Shown here piece after piece: positions 34,582 to 45,242 of a DNA stretch of 64,000 bases; the stretch's first letter is position 1, and each line of letters begins with the position of its first letter. This stretch comes from Lantana camara. Taxonomy: Eukaryota > Streptophyta > Magnoliopsida > Lamiales > Verbenaceae. Where the stretch lies: positions 50,788,501-50,852,500 of the forward strand of contig CM074860.1 of the NCBI GenBank assembly GCA_037501455.1. Direction: 5' to 3'. Made by a program: the position numbers and the translations under genes. A model generated the notes under the pieces. That model did not search any database and was not told where the DNA came from. It was given only the letters and a program-made list of their open reading frames with translations.

Positions 34582-37555
34582 TGTAACGCCCGAGCGCGAG
34601 ACGTCACATCCCCCGCACCATGACCCGACCCGTATACGAAATGGATTTCCATACACGTGCCAAATCATAGCGAACGGAGACATACACACTCGCTAAGCCA
34701 GGCGGGACTAACCTAAAACTTAAACCCCAACAACCATAACAGCAATCAGAGCAACAGAAGAATAGCGGAAGCAGTCATTCATATATTATATATTTAGCTA
34801 GAAGCTCTAGGTACCAACATGTAATTCATATATTGAGCTATACGCTCTATATACCAATATTTCATGTAAGATACATATAGGTACCATTCTATGTACGCTC
34901 CATACATATACAAAATCCAAGAGTATCAAAATGTAATCATATGCGTGTAAAGGAAAGGCTAGACACTATGTAAGACTCTCCTCCCGACTCGCATCCCGCC
35001 TAGCATCCCCTTCCTGCAAAAATAACTGAAACAACTCCGGGTTCAGTCTTAGGCAGACTGGTGGGTATAAAAAGAGAGGCATAATATCATAATATTTTGG
35101 AATTTAAACACGTACATGCAAGTTAAAAATCCTTACTCGAGGTTTAGAACCCGTTTTCCCAAGTGGGAGTTAAATAAGATACAACGAATAGGATTATAAC
35201 CGTTCATTTCATTCATTAGGTCATTAGTAGCCCGGCGAGAGGGCGTGCATTATCTCCAACCACCACCTCGTGTAATTCATTAATCGTTCATTCATTCATT
35301 CGTTCATGCATCATTCGATCATTCATATACTCCTTTTTCCTCCGGGTAGGGAACGGGTTTGCAAGGCCCGAACCCTCATTCATTAATGCTAGAGGGGTAC
35401 ATGAATCCCCTAAAGCGCGGGTGCCCTTTCATTCACTAATCTCCTAGTGAAATCCAGGTTGCTGAAATTGTTGGAACTAGTATAAATGGATTCCCGTCAG
35501 CCCAAGCTTCCCCGGTTCACCACTACACTAAGTCCCGGGCCCCCATTCATTGTGATCACTCATTCATTACTCGCCAAAACATTTTGGTAGGATAATCATA
35601 ATAAAAGGCTTTCGTTTAAAACATTTTCTCATTAAAAACTTGGTATAAATACCTATATAGAGTTTTGGCTAAAATCTTGCACATTAGGTGTTCGGGTCAT
35701 ATTGTTATCTAATAGAAGAAAAACCCACCTGGTAGACAAAAGAACCCGACAAACTCTCACTGCTCGACCTCGTCACCCACTGGACCAAGACTTGTGTGAC
35801 AAAGGTAGTGTGAGACTCAATCATGACCACATTAGACGCTCGGCTATGCAATAACAGGTTAAGGAATACTTAAAATGCAATAGTATGTTCAATTATGGTC
35901 ATGAATGTCATAGAATCCAATTAAACACATAATTCAACAAGTTTTGTTCAATATACGGTAAAAACCGTATTCCTTCTCGTTCATATCGTTCATACTTTCA
36001 TACTTGCATTCATAAGATTATAAATACCCTATATCAATCATAAAACATAGCTTTAACATAATGACGGTACATACAATCCACCAATACGAGCCAAAACGCA
36101 AAACAAGCAATAAAAGAGTTCCCCCAAAAGCTGCCATTTCAAACGACACGGCCGTGTTGAGTTTTCAAAGGAAACGGACACGGCCGTGTCCGAGGTTAAA
36201 AATCAGAAAAATTCAAGGTCGAGGGCTTGACATGGCCGTGTTGAGTTTTCAAAGGATTTGGACACGGCCGTGTTCGAGATTAAATTCAGAAAAAAAATTC
36301 AAAGCCGATAGCCCAACACGGCCGTGTCGATTTTCAGTTCAAAGCTGATACGGCCGTGTCAGCTCATCGTCTTCACAAGAGAAACAGAGCATAAGCTCTG
36401 TTTCTTCGAGGGAAAAGCTTCAAAAACAGGGCAGCCACAAGGAAGCTCATATATTGCACTTAGACATGTTTTCACTTCATATATTTCACATATATCATGC
36501 AATCCAATCATATATACAAGAATTCCCAACCAAAGTTGGCCAAAGCTCACTCAATATCAAGCTATCCATCGATGGAAGCTTCAAGCTCCATTAATGGCAG
36601 ATCAAGTAATACACAACCAACATGAAATCCAAGTATATCAAAACGATGAGGAAGTTCCAAGCAACACATTTCATGCATCACCTAACACTTAAAACCAAAG
36701 AAAGACATGTAACCAAGAATTTATACGATATAATTCATTATCAAGCTTTTCTTCATAACACAAGATTCTCCAACCTATACCAAGATATAATCGGAAGAAA
36801 ATGGAGAGGAGAAGGGGAGAAAAACAATCCATATCTTACCTTGGAAAAAGATTGGATGCAAGTTGATCTTGAGCTTAAAGTTTGGATGATCAAACAAGGG
36901 TTTTCTTGGAGCTTCTTCCTTGGCCTCTTGCATGATGAATTGATCGATCAAATGGGTGTAAGGGAGGAGGAAAATGCTGATATTTAGTGCTAGAAATGGG
37001 TAGGATTCGGGTCGGTTCAAGTCCGGTTTGTTTAGTAAACGGTTCAAACAAGTTATAAGAAACGAGGTTGTGGAAAAATTCGTTGTCGAAGGTTCTAACG
37101 GATCGAAAAAGTATAAGGTCAAGTTTAATGGATAGGTATCGACGAGACAAGCTCAACGCCGGTTACGGATCTCGATTTCGAGGTCCAGAACTCAAGATAT
37201 CGCGAAAACCGTTTAGGGTTGCCTATATACAAATAGGTCCCTAAACTTTCAAAAAGTGCCAATTAAGCCCAAACTCAATTTCCAATTGAGTCCAAAACAT
37301 TCAAATAAGTTACAAACTAGTCCACGGATTACACGAAATACGTAATTCCATTCAATTAACACCGAATTCATGGGATTCACAATCTCGCAATTTCATTCAT
37401 ATAATCAAAGCACACATTGGAGTCCAAATATAATTTAAACAATTAAATCAAATTAGAGACGGATTCAATTAGTAAAACAAGATATGAAATCATATAATTA
37501 AATAAAAATGTGCACGTAACTCTCACCTGCACGTGTGAAAGCACGGGCCGTTACA
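34582..37555 (-). repeat. Gypsy 3' LTR (2974 bp)
   Basis: It starts TGTAACGCCCGAGCG and ends GGGCCGTTACA on the + strand. It contains LTR hairpins at 35393-35411 and 35432-35451 and six palindromes at 36146-36362. A 241-bp stretch (35351-35591) lies between two GGTAGG copies and is absent from the 5' LTR. Confidence 0.96.
36146..36362. repeat. Six CGGCCG palindromes in the gypsy 3' LTR
   Basis: Copies of ACACGGCCGTGT (longest CGGACACGGCCGTGTCCG, 36175-36192) are centred at 36151.5, 36183.5, 36235.5, 36267.5, 36321.5 and 36353.5. Spacings are 32, 52, 32, 54 and 32 bp. They lie in about 2.6 tandem units of 84-86 bp. Confidence 0.95.
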
Positions 37556-37591
37556 ACCTCTCCCCCTTAAAGAGAATCCGTCCTCGGATTC
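37556..37591 (-). other. Gypsy polypurine tract with adjacent hairpin
   Basis: On the minus strand TTTAAGGGGGAGAGGT (37556-37571) precedes the 3' LTR. GAATCCG (37574-37580) and CGGATTC (37585-37591) form a perfect hairpin beside it, with an AGGA loop on the minus strand. Confidence 0.93.
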
Positions 37592-38039
37592 ATTGCTCGG
37601 TCGGAAACAACTCGGGGTATAACTTCTTCATTTTCTCTTCCGTTTCCCACGTAGCTTCTTCCGTCTTATCACTTCGCCATAATACTTTCAGCAAGGGAAA
37701 CCGTCTGTTTCGAAGTTCTTGAAATTTCCGATCCAGAATCTTAACTGGTTTCTGAACGAAAGTGAGATTCGGTTCGAGCTCAACCTCTTCAACCGGTAGG
37801 ATCACTGATTCATCGGGGTAGTACTTCCGAAGTTGTGATACATGGAAGACATTGTGAATACCAATTAAACTTGGAGGCAAATCCAATCTGTAAGATGTAT
37901 CTCCAATTCTCTCCAAAATCTCATAAGGTCCCAAATATCGGGGATTCAACTTCCCTCCTTTTCTAATTCAGGTAAATCCTTTCCGAGGTGAAGCTTTCAG
38001 GAATACCCTATCCCCAACTTCAAATTCAAGATCTTTCCT
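37590..38039 (-). pseudogene. Gypsy integrase C-terminus with chromodomain-like tail
   Basis: Same frame as the pol segment to its right, but after two in-frame TGA codons (38040-38042 and one near 37970). From the Met at 37949 it reads NPRYLGPYEILERIG and later VFHVSQLRKY, the GPY/F-type end of gypsy integrase. A chromodomain-like tail follows, with FPLLKVLWR and EEATWETEE, which in chromoviruses directs insertion toward heterochromatin. It ends at 37590, close to the PPT hairpin. Both stops stand where CGA arginine codons would be expected. Confidence 0.9.
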
Positions 38040-40073
38040 TCACTTATCTGCATAACTTTTCTGTCGATCTTGAGCTACTTCCATCCGTTGTCGAATCATC
38101 TGAACTTTTTCAATAGCATCCTGAATAGCCTTGGAAGGTTTATCTTTCTTTTCACCTCTTTGAACCCCTTCTTGTTTACTCCACTTCCATTCTTCCAAAT
38201 CGAAAAACAACGGGGATCGGCACTTCCTTCCGTAAAGAAATTCATACGGTGCCATTTCTATAGAAGCTTGATAACTATTATTGTAGGCAAACTCAATTAA
38301 GGGCAATTGTTCCTTCCATGAACTCGAGAAATCCAACGCACACGCCCTTAACATATCCTCAAGATATCTGATTAACCTTTCAGGTTGCCCATCTGTCTGT
38401 GGATGAAAAGCTGTACTGAATTGGAGCTTAGTTCCCAAATATTTCTGTAACTCTTGCCAAAACTTGGAAGTAAATCTGGGATCCCTGTCTGAAACAATGC
38501 TAGCTGGCACCCCATGTAACCGAACAATCTCGTCACAATACCTCTTAGCCAACTTACCTATCTTATCTGACATCCGAACTGCAAGAAAATGCGCTGATTT
38601 GGTTAATCTGTCCACAATTACCCAAATTCCATCGAATCCACCGTTCACTCTAGGTAAACCCGATACAAAATTCATTGCTATCTGATCCCATTTCCATTCG
38701 GGAATAGGTAATGGCTGTAACAATCCTGATGGCTTCTGATGCTCAGCTTTCACTAACTGACAAGTCAGACAATGCTTCACATAATTCACCACGTCTCTCT
38801 TCAATCCGTTCCACCAATAATACTGTTTCAAATCCCGATACATCTTGTTTCCACCAGGATGTACCGAATACACAGTTTTATGAGCTTCATCCAAAATAGC
38901 TCTTCTCAACTCTGTCGGAACTACCACTCTGTTCTTAAATCGAAAGATTCTCGTGTCATCAAATCCAAATGGACACTCGGAGTCTAATCGAGCCTTCTCT
39001 ATCAATTTCTGAATCTCAACATCCGTCCATTGTGCTTCAATTATCTGTTGCCTTAACTCTGGACGTACTGAGATGCTACCAATACGAGCTTTTATCTTAA
39101 CCAACTCCATTGGTTGTCCAATATTTACCTCCAAATTGGATACACTAGCCTTCCTGCTCAATGCATCCGCGACCACGTTAGCTTTGCCTGGGTGATACTT
39201 AATCACACAATCATAGTCCTCGAGAGTCTCCATCCATCTTCGTTGCCTTCTATTCAGCTCCTTCCGAGAGAATAAGTACTGAAGACTCTTGTGATCGGTG
39301 AAAATCTCAAAAGAAGTCCCATACAAATAATGTCTCCACGTCCCTAAGGCAAAAATCATCGCTGCAAGTTCAAGGTCGTGAGTGGGATAATTCTTCTCAT
39401 GCTCTTTCAATTTCCTAGAGGCATAAGCAATTACTCTCCCGTTTTGCATCAAAACACAACCTAAACCTTCATGGGAAGCATCCGTATACACCATAAATCC
39501 TTCAATACCATCCGGAAGTGCAAGTATCGGTGCAGAAGTTAACTTATCCTTCAAGAGCTGAAAACTAGGCTCACACTTCTCATCCCACTTAAACTGAATC
39601 TCCTTCTTGGTTAATCGGGTTAACGGAGCCGCAATCTTAGAGAAATCCTTAACAAATCTTCGATAATAACCGGCTAAACCCAAGAAACTTCGGATCTCAG
39701 AAACATTCTTAGGACTCTGCCACTTCGAAACTGCCTCTATTTTCGAAGGATCCACTTCTAATCCTTTGCTCGAAATGATATGTCCCAAGAAACTCACCCT
39801 GTCAATCCAAAACTCGCATTTACTAAACTTTGCGTAGAGCTGGTTATCTCTTAAAGTCTCCAATACCAATCTCACATGCCGAGCATGATCCTCTTCTGAC
39901 CTTGAATACACCAGAATATCATCAATGAAGATCACGACAAACTTATCCAAATACGGCCGGAAAATCCGATGCATCATGTCCATAAAAGCTGCCGGTGCAT
40001 TAGTTAATCCGAATGGCATCACCACGAATTCATAATGTCCATACCGGGTATTAAATCCTGTCTTAGGAATATC
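38040..40073 (-). pseudogene. Gypsy pol: RT (C-terminal part), RNase H, integrase
   Basis: From the first Met (40025) there are 661 residues. RT shows [12 protein letters not shown] at 3-14 and the catalytic FIDD at 33-36. RNase H has D181 (YTDAS), E218, D243 (FTDH) and D286 (ADALSR). The integrase zinc motif H381-H388-C418-C421 is complete. Of the DDE triad, D512 and E548 are present, but residue 451 is Asn (IAMNFVSGL) where gypsy integrases have the first catalytic Asp. Upstream the frame runs on to the LARD-C insertion (ends 40073/40078). The segment stops at TGA 38040-38042. Confidence 0.95.
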
Positions 40074-40078
40074 TTCCT
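40074..40078. repeat. Target-site duplication of LARD-C, left copy
   Basis: TTCCT before 40079 matches TTCCT at 49021-49025. Removing LARD-C and one copy rejoins the gypsy RT frame exactly. Confidence 0.97.
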
Positions 40079-43000
40079 TGTAACATCCCGCTCGTCCGAT
40101 TTATAAGATACGCCACGTTTAAACCTTTTAATGTGTTTAATTATGTGATTTTATATTTTTCGTGGCCCCATTTTGAACTCTTTTAGAGTTTAGGGGCCCC
40201 TTTGTTATTTTTTCTTTTTAGGGGTTTTTCGGTCATTTATCGTTCGAACGAGATTTTGACCATTTTGACCCCTTCAACGCATTCGGGGCATCGAGACGAG
40301 TCCGTAGACTCTAAGTTTGTTTAATTCTGACGTTGTTTGCCCCTTCTACCGTACGTTTTTTGCACGAGGACCCGGGATAAAACACCCGGATCCTCGTTTA
40401 ACGTGTCATAACTCAGCAGCTCTCTCTCTCTCTCTTCCCCCCCAGCCGAAACACGATGCACACACACACTCGAAGGTGTGATTTCATGCACAACCCAAAA
40501 CTCGCTCGTTTCTCAACGGAATTCGACGAACCACTAGTCCATTTCGACGAGCTCGACGATGCGGTCACAACCGTACCAAGAACTCGACCAACCGACGACC
40601 GACGGTGGAGTTATCCGCCATTTTCAGACTCGGCTGGAGGAGGGTGGCGGAGCCGCCACTTCGCCGCCCTTTCGCGGCGGCTTCCGGCCACTTTCCGGCG
40701 ACACGCGCGCCCTACCCAGTTAGAGGAGCTCCTAGCGCAGCGCAGGACGTTGGCGGCGCGGCCAATGGCCCCCGGACGGCGGCGCACGCGCCGCCTGAAG
40801 CACACGCCGCCGCCGCATGAACATTGTCACGGCGGTGCTCCGACGCCCTTTTTCGACAAAGGTTAGTGTTTCCCAAGGTTTTCCGACCTCCCGAGTCCAT
40901 TTCTGGCATCAATTAGAGGGAATTCTGGCCGTAGGTGGTGGTTAGGGCTGGTGCGACGGCGGCAGAAACTTCGGAGGCTATCGGGGGCCTTTTCCGGCGA
41001 TCTTTTGGTCTCGGACCCCATTTGCTCGACTCCAGATTTTGCCATTTGGCGGCGGTTCACGGCGGCACAGTGGCGGTGCACTGATGGCGCCACCTCCGAG
41101 GATTTTTCCGGCGAGAAAGCCTAGGGCTTTCGTAAAGCTCGTCACGGGTAAGCCGATGCCTCTTTCGGATCTCATTTTGGTTCACCGGTTTGAAAGTAAT
41201 TGAAGTTTGAAGATTTTAGGGTTTTCGTATTGTTGAATCTGAAATTGGAGACAATTGGCCTGGAATTTGCAGAAATTGATCGAGGAATTGGATTGAGCAC
41301 GACGAATCCTTGCACGGGTGTTTTTTCGGGATTTTTTCGGCACGTTCCGGCGGCGGCCGAACGACGGCCGGCCACTATTCCGGCAGCTACAGTGGCGGCG
41401 ATCCGGCGGGCTTCGGACAGAATGTCCGCCTCGTTGTGGTGAGTCCAACACCACTTTCTGTTCGTCAATCGGACACTCGCTTTATTTTCTACGAATTTAT
41501 TTGTGTATTTGAGAGTTATTTGATTAATTGTTCTAATTGTAAACTAATTGTCATATGCTTGAATTGCCGATTGAAATGTATTCCGTTATGTATGAAATCA
41601 TGTATGATATGAAATGTGACAAATATGAACATTGTAATTCGCAATTTGAATCCCGTTTTGGTCTGATTGAGCTAAGTGTCTAATTTAAAAAGGGTGTATG
41701 TGTAATTTTGGAAATGATATGAATTTATTTGATTTAATTAGGTAGACCTTGTTAATTGAATCCGTTCTGTGATAAATGAATTGTTGGGTGTTAAATGAAT
41801 TTGGTATATGACTTATGTGAAACTTATGAGATTTAATTAGGAACTTTTGTATTTAAAAATAGTTTAATTGTACAAATATGAATTTGGTATGCTCAATGTG
41901 AATTAATATGAAATAATTTGAATTGCTTTGTCTCCCCACCTTTCTAGTTTGTGTTAATTGTGCTCTTTATGATTTAGTTAGAATTCAGGTATGTAATCTT
42001 ATGATTTTAATTGAATTAGGAAGCATGCTATTATGATTTATTTGATTTATAAATATGTGTCAATTGATATGAAAGGTGCTACGTGAATTTGCATGAAACG
42101 AATAATATGAATTTGAAACCTGCTTATGTGATTGCATTTCGTAAGTGCTTGAGCATTGTCGTGCGTCTTTGTGTAGTTGTCTGAGTTTGAGTCTGTGCCC
42201 TATGTTGTGTTTGTGTGTTCAGTTGGTTCAGGTGCACCCGGGGTGGACCTTCTGCTTTGTGTTCGGCTGTGTTTGGTACCAGGTGAGGTTAGGATATAGT
42301 TATACCCTATTGCAACGTGCCCGTTTTCGAATGCATGTGCTTTATAAGCCTTATATATATGTAGATATGTGCGAAGTATGTATTCTACTGGTTTTGTCAT
42401 ATGATTTGATTTGAAAAGTACGAATCGCTATGTACAAGCCTATGTATGCTTTGTCTCAGTTCTGTTATGATTTCGAGGTCAGTCTGCGTGATATGTACGT
42501 ACGATATGATAAGTACGATATGCATGAGATTTGTTCATCTGTCTGTGTGTGTGAGTATAAGTTTCGTCTGGTAAGTGTGATAAGTTTAGGCTTTGTTTCG
42601 TTTGTATCGGATTCAAGCAAGTCTCCGATTTTCTGTTGGTTTTGATCTGTTTGGGCCCCGGAGTTGTGGGTAAGGGAGACCCGGGACGACCATCGGGGTC
42701 GCCGGTTACGACCCCTGTGCGCTTCTCCACCAACGGGAGACTTTGTTCTCCTATGCCGACGGAGCGCATTTTGGCTGGCCGTCGAAGGAACCGGGCGGGA
42801 TCCTCCAGTTCACATGTTTCGTTCTGTGGTGGGTTGAGAGGGGCACCTCTCTTCCCCAAACGGTGTGGAGGTGGGATTGATTTATGATTTGTTTTGTGTT
42901 TCGCTTCGTCTTTGTTTCTTGGTAAGTGTGTTCTGTCTGTCGGTCTGTCATAAGTTTGTGAAACGGGGATAGATTGTTAAATTAAGATAAAAATTGATAT

Positions 43001-43808
43001 ACTTTTAAGTTAATAAGATATGCTTCGATATGTGTGTTAAGTCTGCATGAATCCGAGTTGTGCCTTAAGAAACTTTTGATTTAAGATTTGTTTAGTCTGT
43101 CTGATAAGTCTCCCTATATGTATATTATCACGGGAAAATATTTTGGCGTGCAAAAACTAACCCCGGGTTCACGAACGTCGCTTCTTCTTTGTGTTGTGCT
43201 CTATATATATGTATAGTGTGCGTGTGTCAGCCCCTCGCTCAGTATTTGGACTGACCCCTCCCCTTTTATGTTTTAATTCGAAGCTTTGCTTTGGAGGTCG
43301 TTGGAGTTCGTGCTAGGCGGTTGTGTGTCGAGTCTATCGAGTCTGTGTCCGACTGTTTAAGTTTATTAAGTTCTGGCTCTGGTTTATGATTTGTAAATGT
43401 TATATAAGATATGTTTGTGCAGGTTTGCAATTATGATTTGAATTTATGGAATTCGGGACAGGTTAGGACAGGTGCTCGGATTAGTTGAACCCGTTGTGAA
43501 TATATGATTGCTCGGGACAGGTTAGGACAGGTTTGCTGGATTAGTCGAACCCGTTTAGTTGATTTTGATGTTTGTATGGTACTATGTGTTTCAGGTATGA
43601 AAGTTTTTGTAAGTTGGCATTTCGTGCTACTTCCGCTGTCATGTTTTGCATATTTTCTTTTGTACAGGGTTAGATACCGCCTAGCTAGTGCGTGTGTTTT
43701 TGTTTGTCACCTGTTCGCTGTGACTTGGCGCGTGTGCGGACCTTCCATTTCGTACACGTGTCGGTTCATAGTGCGGGGGATGTGGCGCCTCACGTGCGGG
43801 GTGTTACA
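40079..43808 (+). repeat. LARD-C 5' LTR (3730 bp)
   Basis: It has a TC-rich microsatellite (about 40420-40440) and a GC-rich exon-like block (40450-41450) with possible splice donors (AAAGGTTAGT near 40859, GGGTAAGCC near 41147). AT-rich intron-like sequence follows to about 42130. Near 42640-42860 there are GC-rich hairpins after GGGCCCCGGAG, for example GGGGTC/GACCCC. The U5 box is at the end. Confidence 0.95.
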
Positions 43809-43816
43809 TCTATAAG

Positions 43817-43851
43817 TGGTATCAGAGCTACCAGGTCCAGAACCGGTGCTC
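43817..43851 (+). other. LARD-C primer-binding site with hairpin
   Basis: TGGTATCAGAGC begins at 43817, eight bases after the LTR. GAGC (43825-43828) pairs with GCTC (43848-43851), with inner ACC/GGT and GGT/ACC pairings. This is the same fold as elsewhere with different bases. Confidence 0.9.
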
Positions 43852-44575
43852 TGGGTCGTGTTGTGTCAGTCTAGGTCGTACGACATAGGAATGCGTGTGC
43901 ATTGCATCCGTTTTGACGTGAGTGTGCGTATGCTATGATTATGATTATGCAATATTATACTCGTTGTTTTTTTTTAAATTCTAGCAGCTATGTATTGCAG
44001 TTGCATTTAATTAGGTGCTCTTAATTATTTCCCTTACTTGACACGTCCACTCACTGACCAACATGCATAGATATTCGTTCAATTTGTGATTTGTAGGTGA
44101 ATGCGTGTAAGGTAGAACGTCGGGCTGTGGTCAACTTCTTTGTACAAAGCGATGTTCGTAGCCTCATAAATGGTTTGATGGAAGTAGGTAGATAACATCC
44201 TTCAGATAGGTGTGAAAGCTGCTATGGAACCTCTATCAGACTTGGCTAGCAAGGATGGTACGCTAAAGCAGGATTGACCAAGCAAGGCTAAGAGAACACT
44301 TAAGAATTTGAGGAGCACTGCAGTTCTGAATTAGATGTCAGGATTCTGATCTCTACGAGTGGGGACATTTGCCACCAAAGGAAATTGGAACTTTGACTCT
44401 GTTGCTACGGTGAACGGTACACTATGCATTCATGGCACGAGCATACATGCATAGATTATTTGATTAATTTGTTATTTTGTGAGATACTTGCCGAGTATGT
44501 TGTGTATTGATTGTTGAGCTTCCTGCTTTTTGCTCTTGCTTTTGCTTTTACCTTTGCTTATGTGCATGAGTGAAA

Positions 44576-44939
44576 GGGAGATTTGATTCTCTCTGATTAC
44601 GTGCCAGGAAGATGTGGATTCTAACTGTTTGTGTGATAGAAAGATGCCGGATTCTTTCTATAGTTTTGTGCACGAGAGATGCTGGATTCTCTTGTTCTTA
44701 GGTATTCGAGGGATGTTGGATTCCCTTGAATTTAGGGTTTGAGAAATGTCGGATTTTCTCAAACTAGAATGTCTGAAGGATATGGAATCTGACAGACTTA
44801 GGCTGAGAGACGGGGTTCTCCCAGTTCTGTGCTTGAGAGACGGGGCTCTCTCTTTTGTGTTTTGAGAAACGGGGTTTTCTCTTTTGTGTGCCGAGAGACG
44901 GGGTTCTCTCCCTTGCGTGTTGAGAGATGGGAATCTCTC
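44576..44939 (+). repeat. Array of about twelve hairpins with covarying stems
   Basis: Well-formed stems include ATAGAAAGA/TCTTTCTAT (44636-44661), ATTCGAGGGA/TCCCTTGAAT (44704-44731, one G.T) and GTTTGAGAAA/TTTCTCAAAC (44737-44764). Others are GAGAGA/TCTCTC (44835-44852, 44893-44910, 44922-44939) and GAGAAA/TTTCTC (44864-44881). The left half has 8-base loops of the form TGnnGGAT and the right half has 6-base loops, mostly CGGGGT. Two members (near 44607 and 44771) are partly decayed. The array ends 304 bp before the 3' LTR. Confidence 0.93.
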
Positions 44940-45205
44940 TTGTTTGTCGTCGTTGCGTTACGTGTGGCTTCACAGCAATCTGTAAGCAACAAGGATGTGA
45001 TAGTATCGAGCTTTGGGTGCAGTAGCCTAGTGGTGATCAAATGAGCTGGAAGTGACCAACGGTCCAGTGCTCAGTGGGACCTCTACGACAACGAGTCAAT
45101 ACGAAGGGAGAAGTATTCAGCAGAGATTGCAGTTCGCCTAGATCAGAGTTGCGCAGCGGAAGCTTGAAGTGGAATTCGTTTCAGCGTAGTTCAAGATCCG
45201 ACTTT

Positions 45206-45242
45206 AGGACCTGAGGACAGGTCTTTTTGAAGGAGGGGAGTT
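45206..45242 (+). other. LARD-C polypurine tract with adjacent hairpin
   Basis: GACCTG (45208-45213) and CAGGTC (45218-45223) form a perfect stem with an AGGA loop, extendable by two pairs. GAAGGAGGGGAG (45229-45240) is the PPT before the LTR at 45243. Confidence 0.92.

Larger units (their letters stand above)
43809..45242 (+). other. LARD-C internal domain (1434 bp, non-coding)
   Basis: It contains PBS, a leader related to the other families (GTCGTGTTGTGTCAG, TAGGTCGTACG), a hairpin array and the PPT. I find no coding potential above background. Confidence 0.93.

Noticed and set aside
40456..40866. 136-codon + strand open frame in both LARD-C LTRs (also 45617-46027)
   Set aside because: About 16 residues differ between the copies and few of the base changes are synonymous, so there is no sign of protein conservation. 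GC-rich sequence has few stops by chance.
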